In this document: piece by piece, positions 50,861-59,783 of the stretch
Position numbering within the stretch: the first letter of the stretch is position 1
How the letters are laid out: every line of letters begins with the position of its first letter
Position numbers and translations under genes: made by a program
Notes under the pieces: model-generated
The model's database searches: none
What the model saw: the letters and a program-made list of their open reading frames with translations, nothing else
What the model was told of the DNA's origin: nothing
DNA from: RHKX01 sp041393495
GTDB lineage: Bacteria > Actinomycetota > Thermoleophilia > Solirubrobacterales > 70-9
Length of the DNA stretch: 64,000 nt
Reading direction: 5' to 3'
Assembly (NCBI GenBank): GCA_041393495.1
Contig: JAWKKA010000002.1
Coordinates: forward strand, 124,001-188,000

Positions 50861-51991
50861 ATGCCGAGCGAACGCGTGTACGGCGACCCCTCCGAATGGG
50901 AGCACACCGTCGCCCATGTCGACATGGACGCCTTCTACGTCTCGGTCGAGTTGCTCGAGCGGCCCGAGCTGCGCGGAAGGCCGGTGATCGTCGGGCCCCG
51001 CGATCCCGATTCCCGCGGCGTCGTCATGACCGCGTCGTATGAGGCCCGCCGCTTCGGGGTCCACTCGGCGCTGCCGATGGCGGTCGCCCGGCGCCGCTGC
51101 CCGCAGGCGGTCGTGATCCCGCGCAACATGGGGCGCTACCGGGAGGCATCCGAGCGGGTGATGGAGGTCTTCCGCCGCTACAGCGACCTCGTCGAGGTCC
51201 TCGGCATGGACGAGGCCTACATCGAGCTCAGCGACTCGCCGGCCCCGAAGGCGCGGGCGCGGCAGATCAAGCGCGAGGTCCTCGCCGTCACGGGGCTGAC
51301 CTGCTCGATCGGCCTCGGCCCGAACCGATTGATCGCGAAGATCGCCTCCGACCTCGACAAGCCCGACGGCCTCTGCGTGCTTGCCCGCGAGCGCTTCCTC
51401 GAGGTCGTCGGCGAGCGTCCGGCCAGGATCATTCCCGGCGTCGGCCCGAAGACCGAGGAGCGGCTCGGCGCGCTCGGGATCGGAACCGTCTCCGACCTCG
51501 CGCGGGCGCCCGAAGCGAGCCTCGCGGCGGTGCTCGGCCCCAGCAGTGCCCGCTCGCTCGGGCGTCGCGCCTGCGGGTTCGGCAGCGCCGAGGTTGCGGT
51601 CGAGCGGGAGCGTAAGTCGGAGAGCCGCGAGCGGACCTTCGCCAGCGACCAGACCGATCCGACGCTGATGCGCCGGGAGATCGCCGAGATGGCGCGCGCC
51701 GTCGCCGGCCACCTCGGCCAGCAGGGCATCGGCGGGCGGACGGTGACGCTGAAGATCCGCCTCGCCCCGTTTCGGACGTTCACCCGCTCCCGCACCCTGG
51801 ACGAGCCGACCTCCGACCCAGGCACCGTCGTCGCCGCCGCCCAGGCGCTCTTCGACGCCTTCGAGCGGGACGCCCCGGTGCGGCTGCTCGGTGTCGGCGT
51901 CTCGAACCTCATCCACGCGGACGGGAGCGGCACCGCCTCCTCCGGCGAGCCGACGGGCGCGTCGGGCCCCGAGCAGCTCGCCCTCGGCTGA
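50861..51991 (+). CDS. dinB: DNA polymerase IV (Y-family)
   Basis: 376 residues. VDMDAFYVSVELLERPELRG gives the first metal Asp, VMTASYEARRFGVHSALP the fingers, GMDEAYIELS the catalytic Asp-Glu, and the little-finger domain ends near 345. The extreme C-terminus (EQLALG) resembles a beta-clamp-binding peptide. It performs error-prone bypass of DNA lesions. It is convergent with the RlpA-like gene across a repeat-bearing spacer. Confidence 0.94.
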   Translation: MPSERVYGDPSEWEHTVAHVDMDAFYVSVELLERPELRGRPVIVGPRDPDSRGVVMTASYEARRFGVHSALPMAVARRRCPQAVVIPRNMGRYREASERVMEVFRRYSDLVEVLGMDEAYIELSDSPAPKARARQIKREVLAVTGLTCSIGLGPNRLIAKIASDLDKPDGLCVLARERFLEVVGERPARIIPGVGPKTEERLGALGIGTVSDLARAPEASLAAVLGPSSARSLGRRACGFGSAEVAVERERKSESRERTFASDQTDPTLMRREIAEMARAVAGHLGQQGIGGRTVTLKIRLAPFRTFTRSRTLDEPTSDPGTVVAAAQALFDAFERDAPVRLLGVGVSNLIHADGSGTASSGEPTGASGPEQLALG

Positions 51992-51993
51992 CT

Positions 51994-52054
51994 GCCGGCG
52001 ACGGGCGCGAGCGGCCCTCCCCCGTCTGTGCCGCCGGCGACGGGCGCGAGCGGC
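51994..52054. repeat. 22-bp perfect direct repeat in the dinB-rlpA convergent spacer
   Basis: The same 22 bases, starting GCCGGCGACGGG, occur at 51994-52015 and 52033-52054 (39-bp period). They fill most of the 93-bp spacer between two convergent genes, like the repeats near 13.3, 48.9 and 63.1 kb. Confidence 0.75.
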
Positions 52055-52084
52055 TCGCCTCGGCCGATCGCCGCGACCGCCCGC

Positions 52085-53032
52085 TCAGCGATCGACGAGG
52101 ATCGTCCCGACGCCGCCCATCCCGAGCCTGTTCTTGACGGCTTCGGTGAGATCGAACTCGCGGCCGGGTATGTAGGGACCGCGATCGATCACCCTGGCCT
52201 TCACCTGGCGACCGTGATAGCGGATCGTCAGCTTCGTGCCGCATCGCATCGACTTGTGGGCTACTCCGATCGTCGAAGGCTCGAGCCGGCCCCCGCAAGC
52301 GGTGCCGTTGCCGTAGAGGCCGGGCCCGTACCAGGAGGCCTCCGCCGGCCGGAACACCGCCACCCGGCCGGCCCTGGCGGCGCTGGCCGCCGCGACGAGG
52401 TTGCCGGCGGCGCGGACCCGGACGCGGTGGTGGCCCGCATGCCGCGGCTTCCACCTCACCGCGAACCTGCCATTGCGATGGGTGCGGGCCCGGAGCCTGT
52501 CGCCCCCCGCCTCGACGGTGATCCGCCGCCGCGTGCCGGCCGGCGCCACGCGGCCCCTGATCGCCACCTTGCGGCCGACCCGGACGCGCTTTGCGACCCG
52601 GGCGTACGTCACCGAGCGGACGCGAACCAGCTTCGCGGCGGTCGTGCGGCCACCGGCGCCGACGGCGCGGATCCGGCCGCTGCGCTCGATGCGCAGCCGC
52701 TCGCTGAAGCGGCCGCCCCGGCCGGCCCGGGTCGAGCGAGCGTCCTGCCAGTGCTCAGCTCCGAGGGCGCGGAACTGGATCCGGACCGATGCGTCGGCGG
52801 GCGCGATGGCGCCGCTGCCCGGCGCGGCCGTGGTCGTCAGGGGACGGAACCGGCCGCGCACGGTCACCCTCTCGTTCGGACGGACCCGCTTGTCGCTGGT
52901 CGATAGCGACGTCCCGTTCTCGCGCGCCGGCGCGCCGAGCGCCGGCGCGCCCGCCCCTCCGATCGTGAGCGCGGCCAGGGGGAGCAGCAGCAGCGCTGCG
53001 AGCCATCCCCGCCGGTGGCGGAAGCACGTCAT
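52085..53032 (-). CDS. Secreted RlpA-like double-psi beta-barrel protein
   Basis: 315 residues. Signal peptide (LAALLLLPLAALTIGGAGAPALGA), then two Arg-rich beta-sandwich segments (about 45-220, similar to bacterial Ig-type domains), then a C-terminal RlpA/DPBB domain: EASWYGPGLYGNGTACGG, GVAHKSMRCGTKLTIRY and the catalytic-type Asp in VKARVIDRGPYIPGREFDLT. RlpA-type domains cleave or bind peptidoglycan glycan strands. A ribosome site (GAGGAT) precedes the ATG, and a ydaO-type riboswitch ends about 10 nt upstream of it. Confidence 0.88.
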   Translation of the reverse strand: MTCFRHRRGWLAALLLLPLAALTIGGAGAPALGAPARENGTSLSTSDKRVRPNERVTVRGRFRPLTTTAAPGSGAIAPADASVRIQFRALGAEHWQDARSTRAGRGGRFSERLRIERSGRIRAVGAGGRTTAAKLVRVRSVTYARVAKRVRVGRKVAIRGRVAPAGTRRRITVEAGGDRLRARTHRNGRFAVRWKPRHAGHHRVRVRAAGNLVAAASAARAGRVAVFRPAEASWYGPGLYGNGTACGGRLEPSTIGVAHKSMRCGTKLTIRYHGRQVKARVIDRGPYIPGREFDLTEAVKNRLGMGGVGTILVDR

Positions 53033-53041
53033 CTTCGATCC

Positions 53042-53203
53042 TCGCTTTCGGCGCCGACGGGGTTAGCTGCCGGGCTCGCATTCCGACCCCGCCTCGCGGG
53101 ATCGTCGCTACGGGTCGATCACGACCCGATTCGCCCCTGCCGGCCCTCGGCCGGCCCTGGGTCCCCCGCTCCCGCCCGGTCTGCCGGGCCGGATTGAGCG
53201 GTC
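53042..53203 (-). promoter_or_regulatory. Cyclic-di-AMP riboswitch (ydaO/yuaA leader) of the RlpA-like gene
   Basis: Read on the minus strand, the leader shows the conserved blocks of this riboswitch class in order: CGCTCAATCC at the 5' end, GGAGCGGGGGACCC, GGGGCGAATC, a GTAGCGACGATCCCGC segment, and GGCAGCTAACCCCGTCGGCG near the 3' end, closing with AAGCGAGG that can pair with the first block (P1 CGCT/AGCG). In actinobacteria this class commonly precedes cell-wall hydrolase genes, including rlpA- and rpf-type genes. Identification is by eye from memory of the consensus; a covariance-model search would decide it. Confidence 0.8.
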
Positions 53204-53307
53204 TGGTTGCGGTCGGTTCTGATTCGGTCCGGCGGCACGGTAGGGAGCATCCGGGCCGGCTTGTGTGGGGCTGCTCACAGTCTTCACCGAGGTGCGAAGA
53301 TGCGTGC

Positions 53308-54747
53308 ATGAGCAGCAGCGACCGGCTGACCGGCCTCGACGCGTCTTTTCTTCATCTCGAGCGCGACGGCGCCCACATGCACGTCGCCGCGACGATGATC
53401 TTCGATGGTCCCTCCCCCGACTTCGAGGAGTTCAAGCAGCACCTCGAGGGGCGCCTGCACCTCGTGCCCCGATTCCGCCAGAAGCTACGGTTCGTGCCGC
53501 TCGACCAGGGCCGCCCGGTCTGGGTCGATGACCCCCACCTCAACCTCGACTACCACGTCCGCCACACGGCCCTGCCCGCACCCGGCGACGAGGCACAGCT
53601 CCGCACCTTCGCCGCCCGCGTCTTCTCGCAGGGCCTCGACCGGTCGAAGCCGCTCTGGGAGATGTGGATCGTCGATGGCCTCGCCGACGACCGCTTCGCG
53701 ATCGTCAGCAAGAGCCACCACTGCCTCGTCGACGGCGTCTCCGGGGTTGACATAACCACGGTCCTCTTCGATGCCGAGCCCGAGCCCGCCGCGGTCGACG
53801 ACCCACCGCAGTGGATCCCCCGACCGGAGCCGAGCGAGCTGCAGCTGCTCGGATCGGCGCTGACCGAGCGGGTCACCGTCCCGGCCGAGTTCGCGCGCGG
53901 CGTCCGGGCGCTGATCCGACGCCCCGCCCAGGCGCTCGGGGCCGTACGCCACGCGATCGGCGCGACCGGCTCGTTCGCCGGCCGCGGGCTATCGGCGCCG
54001 GAATCGCCGCTCAACGTCGATATCGGCCCCCATCGCCGTTTCGCCTGGGTCCGGGCCGACCTCGCCGACCTGCGCCGGATCAAGGACGTCTACGGCGGCA
54101 CCGTCAACGACGTCGTCCTGACCGTCGTCTCGGGAGCGCTCGGCCGGCACCTGCGCTCGCTCGGCCACGACACCGACGGGCTGACCCTGAAGGCGATGGT
54201 CCCGGTCAGCATCCGCACCCCCGAGCAGCACGGCAGCCTCGGCAACCAGGTCACGGCGATGATGGCGCCGCTGCCGGTCTGGTGCGAGGACCCGATCGAG
54301 CGGCTCGGCATCGTCCGCCGCGCGATGGGAAACCTGAAGCAGTCCAAGCAGGCGGTCGGCGCCAACCTGCTCGCCGAGATGACCGACTTCGCGCCGCCGA
54401 CGATCGTCTCGCAGGCGGCACGGCTGCAGCCGCGGCAGCGGTTCTTCAACCTCGTCGTCACCAACGTGCCGGGCCCGCAGTTCCCGCTCTATGTGCTCGG
54501 CCGGCAGCTCCGTGACATCTTCCCGATGGTGCCGCTCGCCAAGCGGCAGGCGGTCTGCGTCGGGATCATGAGCTACGACGGCGGCATCAACTTCGGCCTG
54601 GTCGGCGACTACGAGGGGCTGCCGACGCTCGGCGGCCTCGCCGCCGACCTCAACGACGAGCTCGAGAACCTCGCCGCGCTCACCCCCACGGTCGGCGGCA
54701 ACGGATCGGCCCCGCACGAGCCGGCCCGCTCGACCTCGACGTCCTGA
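53308..54747 (+). CDS. WS/DGAT family O-acyltransferase (wax ester synthase / diacylglycerol acyltransferase)
   Basis: 479 residues from ATG 53308. The catalytic HHxxxDG motif is HHCLVDG (137-143); DASFLHLERDGAHMHVAA at the N-terminus, PLNVDIGPHRRFAW, NDVVLTVVSGALGRHLR and NLVVTNVPGPQFPLY are family landmarks. It esterifies fatty acyl-CoA to diacylglycerol or fatty alcohols, forming storage lipid droplets typical of actinobacteria. It is divergent from the RlpA-like gene; the 275-bp region between holds the riboswitch at 53042-53203. Confidence 0.93.
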   Translation: MSSSDRLTGLDASFLHLERDGAHMHVAATMIFDGPSPDFEEFKQHLEGRLHLVPRFRQKLRFVPLDQGRPVWVDDPHLNLDYHVRHTALPAPGDEAQLRTFAARVFSQGLDRSKPLWEMWIVDGLADDRFAIVSKSHHCLVDGVSGVDITTVLFDAEPEPAAVDDPPQWIPRPEPSELQLLGSALTERVTVPAEFARGVRALIRRPAQALGAVRHAIGATGSFAGRGLSAPESPLNVDIGPHRRFAWVRADLADLRRIKDVYGGTVNDVVLTVVSGALGRHLRSLGHDTDGLTLKAMVPVSIRTPEQHGSLGNQVTAMMAPLPVWCEDPIERLGIVRRAMGNLKQSKQAVGANLLAEMTDFAPPTIVSQAARLQPRQRFFNLVVTNVPGPQFPLYVLGRQLRDIFPMVPLAKRQAVCVGIMSYDGGINFGLVGDYEGLPTLGGLAADLNDELENLAALTPTVGGNGSAPHEPARSTSTS

Positions 54748-54750
54748 GGC

Positions 54751-55932
54751 TCAGGCGCCCTCGGGCGCGGCGACGGCTCCCCGCATGCGCAGGCCGAGCA
54801 GCGGATAGACGGCCGTCGACAGCACGGCCGCGCCGACGAGCGCCGCCGACGTCGTCGCCAGCATCTCCCCCTTGGCGACCGCGATCGTCGTGATCGCGAC
54901 GACGAGCGGCAGCTCGGTGGCGCTGAAGAACGCGAGCGCGGAACGGTCGCGGCCCCCGAGGACGCGGCGATAGAGCAGCATCGCCGGGACGCCACGGACG
55001 ACGAGGAACAGCAGGAAGAAGATCGGCACGAGCACGAGGCGCCGCGGATCGGCGACCAGCGCGCTGACGTCGAAGTTGACGCCGCTGACGACGAAGAAGA
55101 ACGGGATCAGGAAGCCGTAGCCGATCGCGCTCAGCTTCGACTCGAAGATCCTCACCTCGCGGCCGCGCAGCGACAGGCGGGTGATGATCCCGGCCACGAA
55201 GCCGCCGAGGAGCAGATCGAGGCCGAGGTCGGAGGCGAGGTAGGCGAGCGCGAACACGAGCACCACGGAGACCCGGACGGGAAGCTGCGAGCTCGTCTCG
55301 AGCGCCCCCTCGATCTTCTCCCAGCCCGCCCCGACGAAACGGACGGCGAAGAGCGCCGCGAAGACGGCGACGGCGACGAACAGCAGCAGGATCGCGGCGC
55401 TGCCCAGCGCCGTGCCGGTCGAGAACAGGATCGTGATCAGCAGGATCGGCCCGAACTCACCGACCGCGCCGGCCGCGAGCAGGTAGGTCCCGAACCGGGT
55501 CTTGAGCTCGTCGGCGTCGGCGAGGATCGGGATCAGCGTCCCGATCGCGGTCGTCGCCATCGCCGAGCCCACGAACAGGGTCGAGAGGACGAGTCCGGTG
55601 GCGACCAGCAGGCCGCCGAGCGCGTAGGCGATCACGAGCGATATCGCCCATCCGACGAGCGCGAGGTTCAGCGGCGTCCCGCGGATCCGCTCGAAGTCGA
55701 TCTCGTAGCCGGCGAAGAAGAACAGCATGCCGAGCCCGAGGTTCGAGAAGAACTGGATGAACTGGTCGGAGTCGGCGAGGCCGAGCAGGTCGGGGCCGAT
55801 CAGGATCCCGAGCAGCAACTCGAGGACGACGACGGGGACGAAGACCCAGCGGCCCCCGAAGGTCACGAGAGTGGCCGCCAGCGCGGCCGTGAAGCTGATC
55901 ACCAGGAACGAGCCGGTATCGACGTCGACCAC
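54751..55932 (-). CDS. Cation:proton antiporter (CPA2, KefB/NapA-like)
   Basis: 393 residues with about 12 TM helices. LELLLGILIGPDLLGL, NLGLGMLFFFAGYEIDFERI, GSAMATTAIGTLIPIL and LLGGFVAGIITRL fit the CPA2 core, including discontinuous TM helices. There is no C-terminal TrkA-N domain, so it is a Na+/H+-type rather than a gated KefB/C-type exchanger. GTG start; convergent with the acyltransferase gene, 3 bp apart. Confidence 0.88.
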   Translation of the reverse strand: MVDVDTGSFLVISFTAALAATLVTFGGRWVFVPVVVLELLLGILIGPDLLGLADSDQFIQFFSNLGLGMLFFFAGYEIDFERIRGTPLNLALVGWAISLVIAYALGGLLVATGLVLSTLFVGSAMATTAIGTLIPILADADELKTRFGTYLLAAGAVGEFGPILLITILFSTGTALGSAAILLLFVAVAVFAALFAVRFVGAGWEKIEGALETSSQLPVRVSVVLVFALAYLASDLGLDLLLGGFVAGIITRLSLRGREVRIFESKLSAIGYGFLIPFFFVVSGVNFDVSALVADPRRLVLVPIFFLLFLVVRGVPAMLLYRRVLGGRDRSALAFFSATELPLVVAITTIAVAKGEMLATTSAALVGAAVLSTAVYPLLGLRMRGAVAAPEGA

Positions 55933-56024
55933 GGCGCTCAGCGGCTCCGTCGGGCGTCGGGCCGGCGCTCGCGGCTGGGCTCATGCGCTCCCACGGAGAG
56001 GAAACCTAACCGGGATCGGTCGCG

Positions 56025-56030
56025 TAACCT
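56025..56030 (+). promoter_or_regulatory. -10 box TAACCT for the muramoyl amidase gene
   Basis: TAACCT ends 7 nt before the ATG at 56038. Confidence 0.45.
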
Positions 56031-56037
56031 CGTACCG

Positions 56038-56745
56038 ATGCGCCGCCCCGCCCCGACGCTCGCCACGGCCTGCGCGCTCGCGGCGCTGCTCGTGGCGGCC
56101 GCCTGCGCTTCCGCCGCGCCGGTCGGGCCGCTCGGGCCGGCGCGCGCGAGCCTGGCGAAGCCGAAGACCGATTGGGACCCGATCCCCTACGGGAAGGGCC
56201 GCAAGCGGCAGATGGCCAACTACTCGCGCCGCCATTACGGCAAGCGGACCTGGCGCCTCACCGACCCCCGGGTCATCGTCCTCCACTACACCGCGACCTC
56301 GACCTACGGGCCCGCCTTCGCCACCTTCGCGTCGAACGCGCCGTCGCTCGGCGAGAAGCCCGGCGTCTGTGCCCAGTTCGTCGTCGCCAAGGACGGGACG
56401 ATCCACCAGCTCACGCGGCTCGGCGTGCGCTGCCGTCACGCGGTCGGCCTCAACCACAGGGCGATCGGGGTCGAGGTCGTCCAGCAGGCCCGTTCGAGCA
56501 AGCACGGCGCTGACCGCGCGATCCTCGCGCGACGCCGCCAGGTCGGGCCCCTGGCGCGGCTCGTCGCTTGGCTCAAGCAGCGCTACGGGATCCGGATGAA
56601 GGACGTCATCGGCCACTCGATGGCGAACGACTCGCCGTACTTCAAGGACCTCGAGGGCTGGAGGAACGACCATGTCGATTGGCTACGCGGCGACGTCCGC
56701 AAGCTCCGCGAGCTCGTCGCGAAGGTGGCGCGCAAGCACCGATGA
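56038..56745 (+). CDS. Secreted N-acetylmuramoyl-L-alanine amidase (Amidase_2 / PGRP fold)
   Basis: 235 residues. A signal peptide (TLATACALAALLVAAACASA) is followed by an Amidase_2 domain with zinc-type ligands in VLHYTATS, RHAVGLNHRAIGVEVV and GHSMANDSPYFKDLEG. It would cut the bond between MurNAc and the peptide stem. A basic C-terminus (ELVAKVARKHR) follows. Its stop overlaps the K+-channel start (ATGA). Confidence 0.87.
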   Translation: MRRPAPTLATACALAALLVAAACASAAPVGPLGPARASLAKPKTDWDPIPYGKGRKRQMANYSRRHYGKRTWRLTDPRVIVLHYTATSTYGPAFATFASNAPSLGEKPGVCAQFVVAKDGTIHQLTRLGVRCRHAVGLNHRAIGVEVVQQARSSKHGADRAILARRRQVGPLARLVAWLKQRYGIRMKDVIGHSMANDSPYFKDLEGWRNDHVDWLRGDVRKLRELVAKVARKHR

Positions 56746-57443
56746 GCGCCCAACCGCGGCCGCGCGCCGAGCACGGCCTGCCCCACGCCTTCCAGCTCAC
56801 CGAGCCGCGGCGCAGCTTCGGCACCGTCCTCGCCGCGATCGTCGCCGCGCTGGTCTTCCAGCTCGCCGCGCCGAACGGTGATCTGACCCATTTCATCGCC
56901 ATCGTCCTGCAGAGCACGGTGATCGTCCTCGCGCTCCGGGCCGCGGGCTTCAACCGCCACATCGTCCGGGTCGCCGCCGTCGCGCTCGGCTGTCTCGCGA
57001 CGCTGGTCGGGGTCGCGATCGTCGGCATCAACGACGTCGCGCCGACGGCGCCGCGGGTCCTCACGCTCGTCCTCGTCCTGCTGACGCCGGCGGCCATCGT
57101 CGCCGGCGTGATCCGCGAGCTCCGTGAGGACAGGCGGGTCACCGTGCAGACGATCTTCTGCGGCCTGTCGCTGTACCTGCTCGTCGGCCTCGCGTTCGCG
57201 GTCCTGTTCGCCGCGATCGAGGACATCGGCGGGCGAGCGTTCTTCGCCGGCGATCAGTTCGGGACCAGCAACGACTTCCTCTACTTCAGCCTCGCGACGC
57301 TGACGACGGTCGGGTACGGCGACCTGACCGCCGCATCCGACCTCGGCCGGGCGATGGCCGTGACCGAGGCGCTGCTCGGGCAGTTCTACCTCGTCACCGT
57401 CCTCGCCGTGATCGTCGCCAACGTCCGCCGGCGCACTTCCTAG
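56742..57443 (+). CDS. Two-TM-type potassium channel (Ion_trans_2) with extra N-terminal helices
   Basis: 233 residues from ATG 56742. Four N-terminal TM helices (about 28-45, 50-70, 77-97, 105-125) precede a pore unit with LATLTTVGYGDLTA (filter TVGYGD, ~188-194) flanked by TM helices. No cytoplasmic RCK or cyclic-nucleotide domain is visible. It is coupled to the muramoyl amidase gene by a 4-bp overlap. Together with the antiporter, it makes this a small ion-homeostasis neighbourhood. Confidence 0.88.
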   Translation: MSAQPRPRAEHGLPHAFQLTEPRRSFGTVLAAIVAALVFQLAAPNGDLTHFIAIVLQSTVIVLALRAAGFNRHIVRVAAVALGCLATLVGVAIVGINDVAPTAPRVLTLVLVLLTPAAIVAGVIRELREDRRVTVQTIFCGLSLYLLVGLAFAVLFAAIEDIGGRAFFAGDQFGTSNDFLYFSLATLTTVGYGDLTAASDLGRAMAVTEALLGQFYLVTVLAVIVANVRRRTS

Positions 57444-57470
57444 CATCGAGCCACATCTGCGAAGATCGCC

Positions 57471-59783
57471 GTGGCGATGACGGAGGAGAGCGTCACCCGG
57501 TTCGCGACCTGCCCGCTCTGCGAGGCCACCTGCGGGCTTGCCATCGAGATCAGCGGCGACCGCCTCGTCAAGGTCCGCGGCGACGCCGACGACGTCTTCA
57601 GCGGCGGGTTCATCTGTCCGAAGGGTGCGAGCATCGGCGAGCTCCACGCCGATCCCGACCGGATCACGACGCCGCTCGTCCGCCGCGACGGCGAGCTCGT
57701 CGAGGCGGGCTGGGACGAGGCGTTCACGGCGATCGCAGAGCGGCTCGGGCCGATCCGCGACGGCGGCGATCCGAACGCGACCGCGATCTACCTCGGCAAC
57801 CCGAACGCCCACAACCTCGACGGCCTGATCTACCTGCGCGCCCTCGCCAAGGCGATCGGCACCCGCAACGTGTTCAGCGCCACCAGCGTCGATCAGCTTC
57901 CCAAGCAGGTATCGGCGGCCGCGATGTTCGGCGGCGGGCTGACGATCCCGATTCCCGACGTCGACCGCACCGATCATCTCCTGATCCTCGGGGCGAACCC
58001 GCTCGCCTCGAACGGCTCGCTGATGACGGCGCCCGACATGCGCGGCCGGCTGCGCGCGATCCGCGAACGCGGCGGGCGAATCGTCGTCATCGACCCGCGG
58101 CGGACCCGCACGGCCGAGCTTGCCGACGAGCATCATCCGATCCGGCCGGGCCGCGACGCGCTGCTCCTGGCAGCGCTCGCGCACACGATCGTCGCCGAGG
58201 GCCTCGCCGAGCCGGGCGCCCTGAGCGGGCACGTCGCCGGCCTCGATTCGATCGGCGGGGCACTCGCCCGGTTCGCCCCCGATGCGGTCGAGGCGGCGTG
58301 CGCGATCCCCGCCGCCGAGATCCGCCGGATCGCGCGCGACCTCGCCGCCGCGCCCACCGCCGCCGTGTACGCCCGGATCGGCACGACGACGCAGGAGTTC
58401 GGGACGCTCGCGAGCTGGCTCGTCGACGTCCTCAACGTCCTCACCGGCAACCTCGATCGCCCCGGCGGCGCGATGTTCACGCTCGCCGCCGCCGCCCAGT
58501 CGAACGCCTCCGGCGCCGAGGGGCGCGGCCGCGGCTTTCGGCTCGGCCGCTGGAGCAGCCGCGTCCGCGGGTTGCCCGAGGCGTTCGGCGAGCTCCCGGT
58601 GGCCTGCCTTGCCGAGGAGATCCTCGAGCCGGGCGCGGAGCGGGTCCGGGCGCTGGTCACGGTCGCCGGCAACCCGCTCGTCTCGACGCCCAACGCCGGT
58701 CGGCTCGGCGAGGCCTTCGAGGCGCTCGAGCTGATCGTCTCGATCGACTGCTACCTGAACGAGACGAGCTCGCGGGCGGACGTCGTCCTACCCGTCCCGA
58801 CCCCGCTCGAGCGCCCCCACTACGACCTCGCGCTCTACCAGCTCGCGATCCGCAACGTCGCCAACTTCAGTCCGCCCGTCTTCGCGGCGGGACCGACGAT
58901 CGAGCCCGAGTGGCGGACGATCCTCCGGCTCGCAGGCCTCTTCGCGGGCGCCGGGCCGACGGTCGACATCGAGGGCCTCGACGAAATGGTCGCCCTCGAG
59001 GTCGCTCGGCGGGAGGCCGCCACGGAGGGCTCGCCGGCCGCGGGGATGGCGCCGGATGAGGTCGTCGCGGCGCTCGGCGAGCGGCGCGGGCCCGAGCGGA
59101 TCCTCGACCTGATGTTGCGCTGCGGGCCCTACGGCGCCGGGATCGGCGACCGGCCGGGGCGGGGCGACGGGATCGCGCTGTCGCTGGCGGCGCTCGAGGA
59201 GAGCCCGCACGGCATCGATCTCGGCCCGCTGGCGCCGCGGCTGCCCGGCGTGCTGCGGACGACGAGCGGCAAGATCGAGCTCTGCCCGCCGGCCTTCGTC
59301 GCCGACCTCGACCGCCTCGCCGTCACGCTCGACCACGATCGCGAGGGGATCGTGCTGATCGGGCGTCGCGAGCTGCGCTCGAACAACTCGTGGATGCACA
59401 ACCTCCCCCACCTGGTTCGCGGCAAGGACCGCTGCACGATGCAGGTCAATCCCGGCGACGCCGAGCGCCTCGGCCTCGTCGACGGCGGGCTCGCGACGGT
59501 CTCATCGCGAACCGGAAGCATCGTCGTGCCGGTCGAGGTGACCGCCGCGATCATGGCCGGCGTCGTCTCGATCCCGCACGGCTGGGGCCACGACGCTCCC
59601 GGGATGCGGATGTCGCTCGCCACCGCCAACGCCGGCGTCAACTCGAACCTGATCTCGGACGAGACGTTCGTCGACGCGCTCTCGGGCACCGCCGCCCTCA
59701 ACGGCATCGCGGTATCGGTGGCGCCTGCCGGCAGCGGCGCGACGCCGTCAGCCGAGCGCGAGCCGGTAGGTCGAGCCGTCTGA
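57471..59783 (+). CDS. Molybdopterin-dependent oxidoreductase (Fe4S4 / bis-MGD, NarB/FdhF/BisC type)
   Basis: 770 residues, GTG 57471 or ATG 57477. The N-terminal cluster site is Cys14-x2-Cys17-x3-Cys21 with Cys49 in GGFICPKG. The MoCo domains contain LGNPNAHNLDGLIYLRALAKAIGTRNVF, ILGANPLASNGSLM, VVIDPRRTRTAELAD and the C-terminal dinucleotide-binding domain (RELRSNNSWMHNLPHLV, VSIPHGWGHD). The substrate-ligand residue is unclear. No twin-arginine signal, so it is cytoplasmic; no electron-transfer subunit or MoCo-synthesis gene is adjacent. Its 3' end overlaps the convergent protease gene by 36 bp. Confidence 0.9.
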   Translation: MAMTEESVTRFATCPLCEATCGLAIEISGDRLVKVRGDADDVFSGGFICPKGASIGELHADPDRITTPLVRRDGELVEAGWDEAFTAIAERLGPIRDGGDPNATAIYLGNPNAHNLDGLIYLRALAKAIGTRNVFSATSVDQLPKQVSAAAMFGGGLTIPIPDVDRTDHLLILGANPLASNGSLMTAPDMRGRLRAIRERGGRIVVIDPRRTRTAELADEHHPIRPGRDALLLAALAHTIVAEGLAEPGALSGHVAGLDSIGGALARFAPDAVEAACAIPAAEIRRIARDLAAAPTAAVYARIGTTTQEFGTLASWLVDVLNVLTGNLDRPGGAMFTLAAAAQSNASGAEGRGRGFRLGRWSSRVRGLPEAFGELPVACLAEEILEPGAERVRALVTVAGNPLVSTPNAGRLGEAFEALELIVSIDCYLNETSSRADVVLPVPTPLERPHYDLALYQLAIRNVANFSPPVFAAGPTIEPEWRTILRLAGLFAGAGPTVDIEGLDEMVALEVARREAATEGSPAAGMAPDEVVAALGERRGPERILDLMLRCGPYGAGIGDRPGRGDGIALSLAALEESPHGIDLGPLAPRLPGVLRTTSGKIELCPPAFVADLDRLAVTLDHDREGIVLIGRRELRSNNSWMHNLPHLVRGKDRCTMQVNPGDAERLGLVDGGLATVSSRTGSIVVPVEVTAAIMAGVVSIPHGWGHDAPGMRMSLATANAGVNSNLISDETFVDALSGTAALNGIAVSVAPAGSGATPSAEREPVGRAV

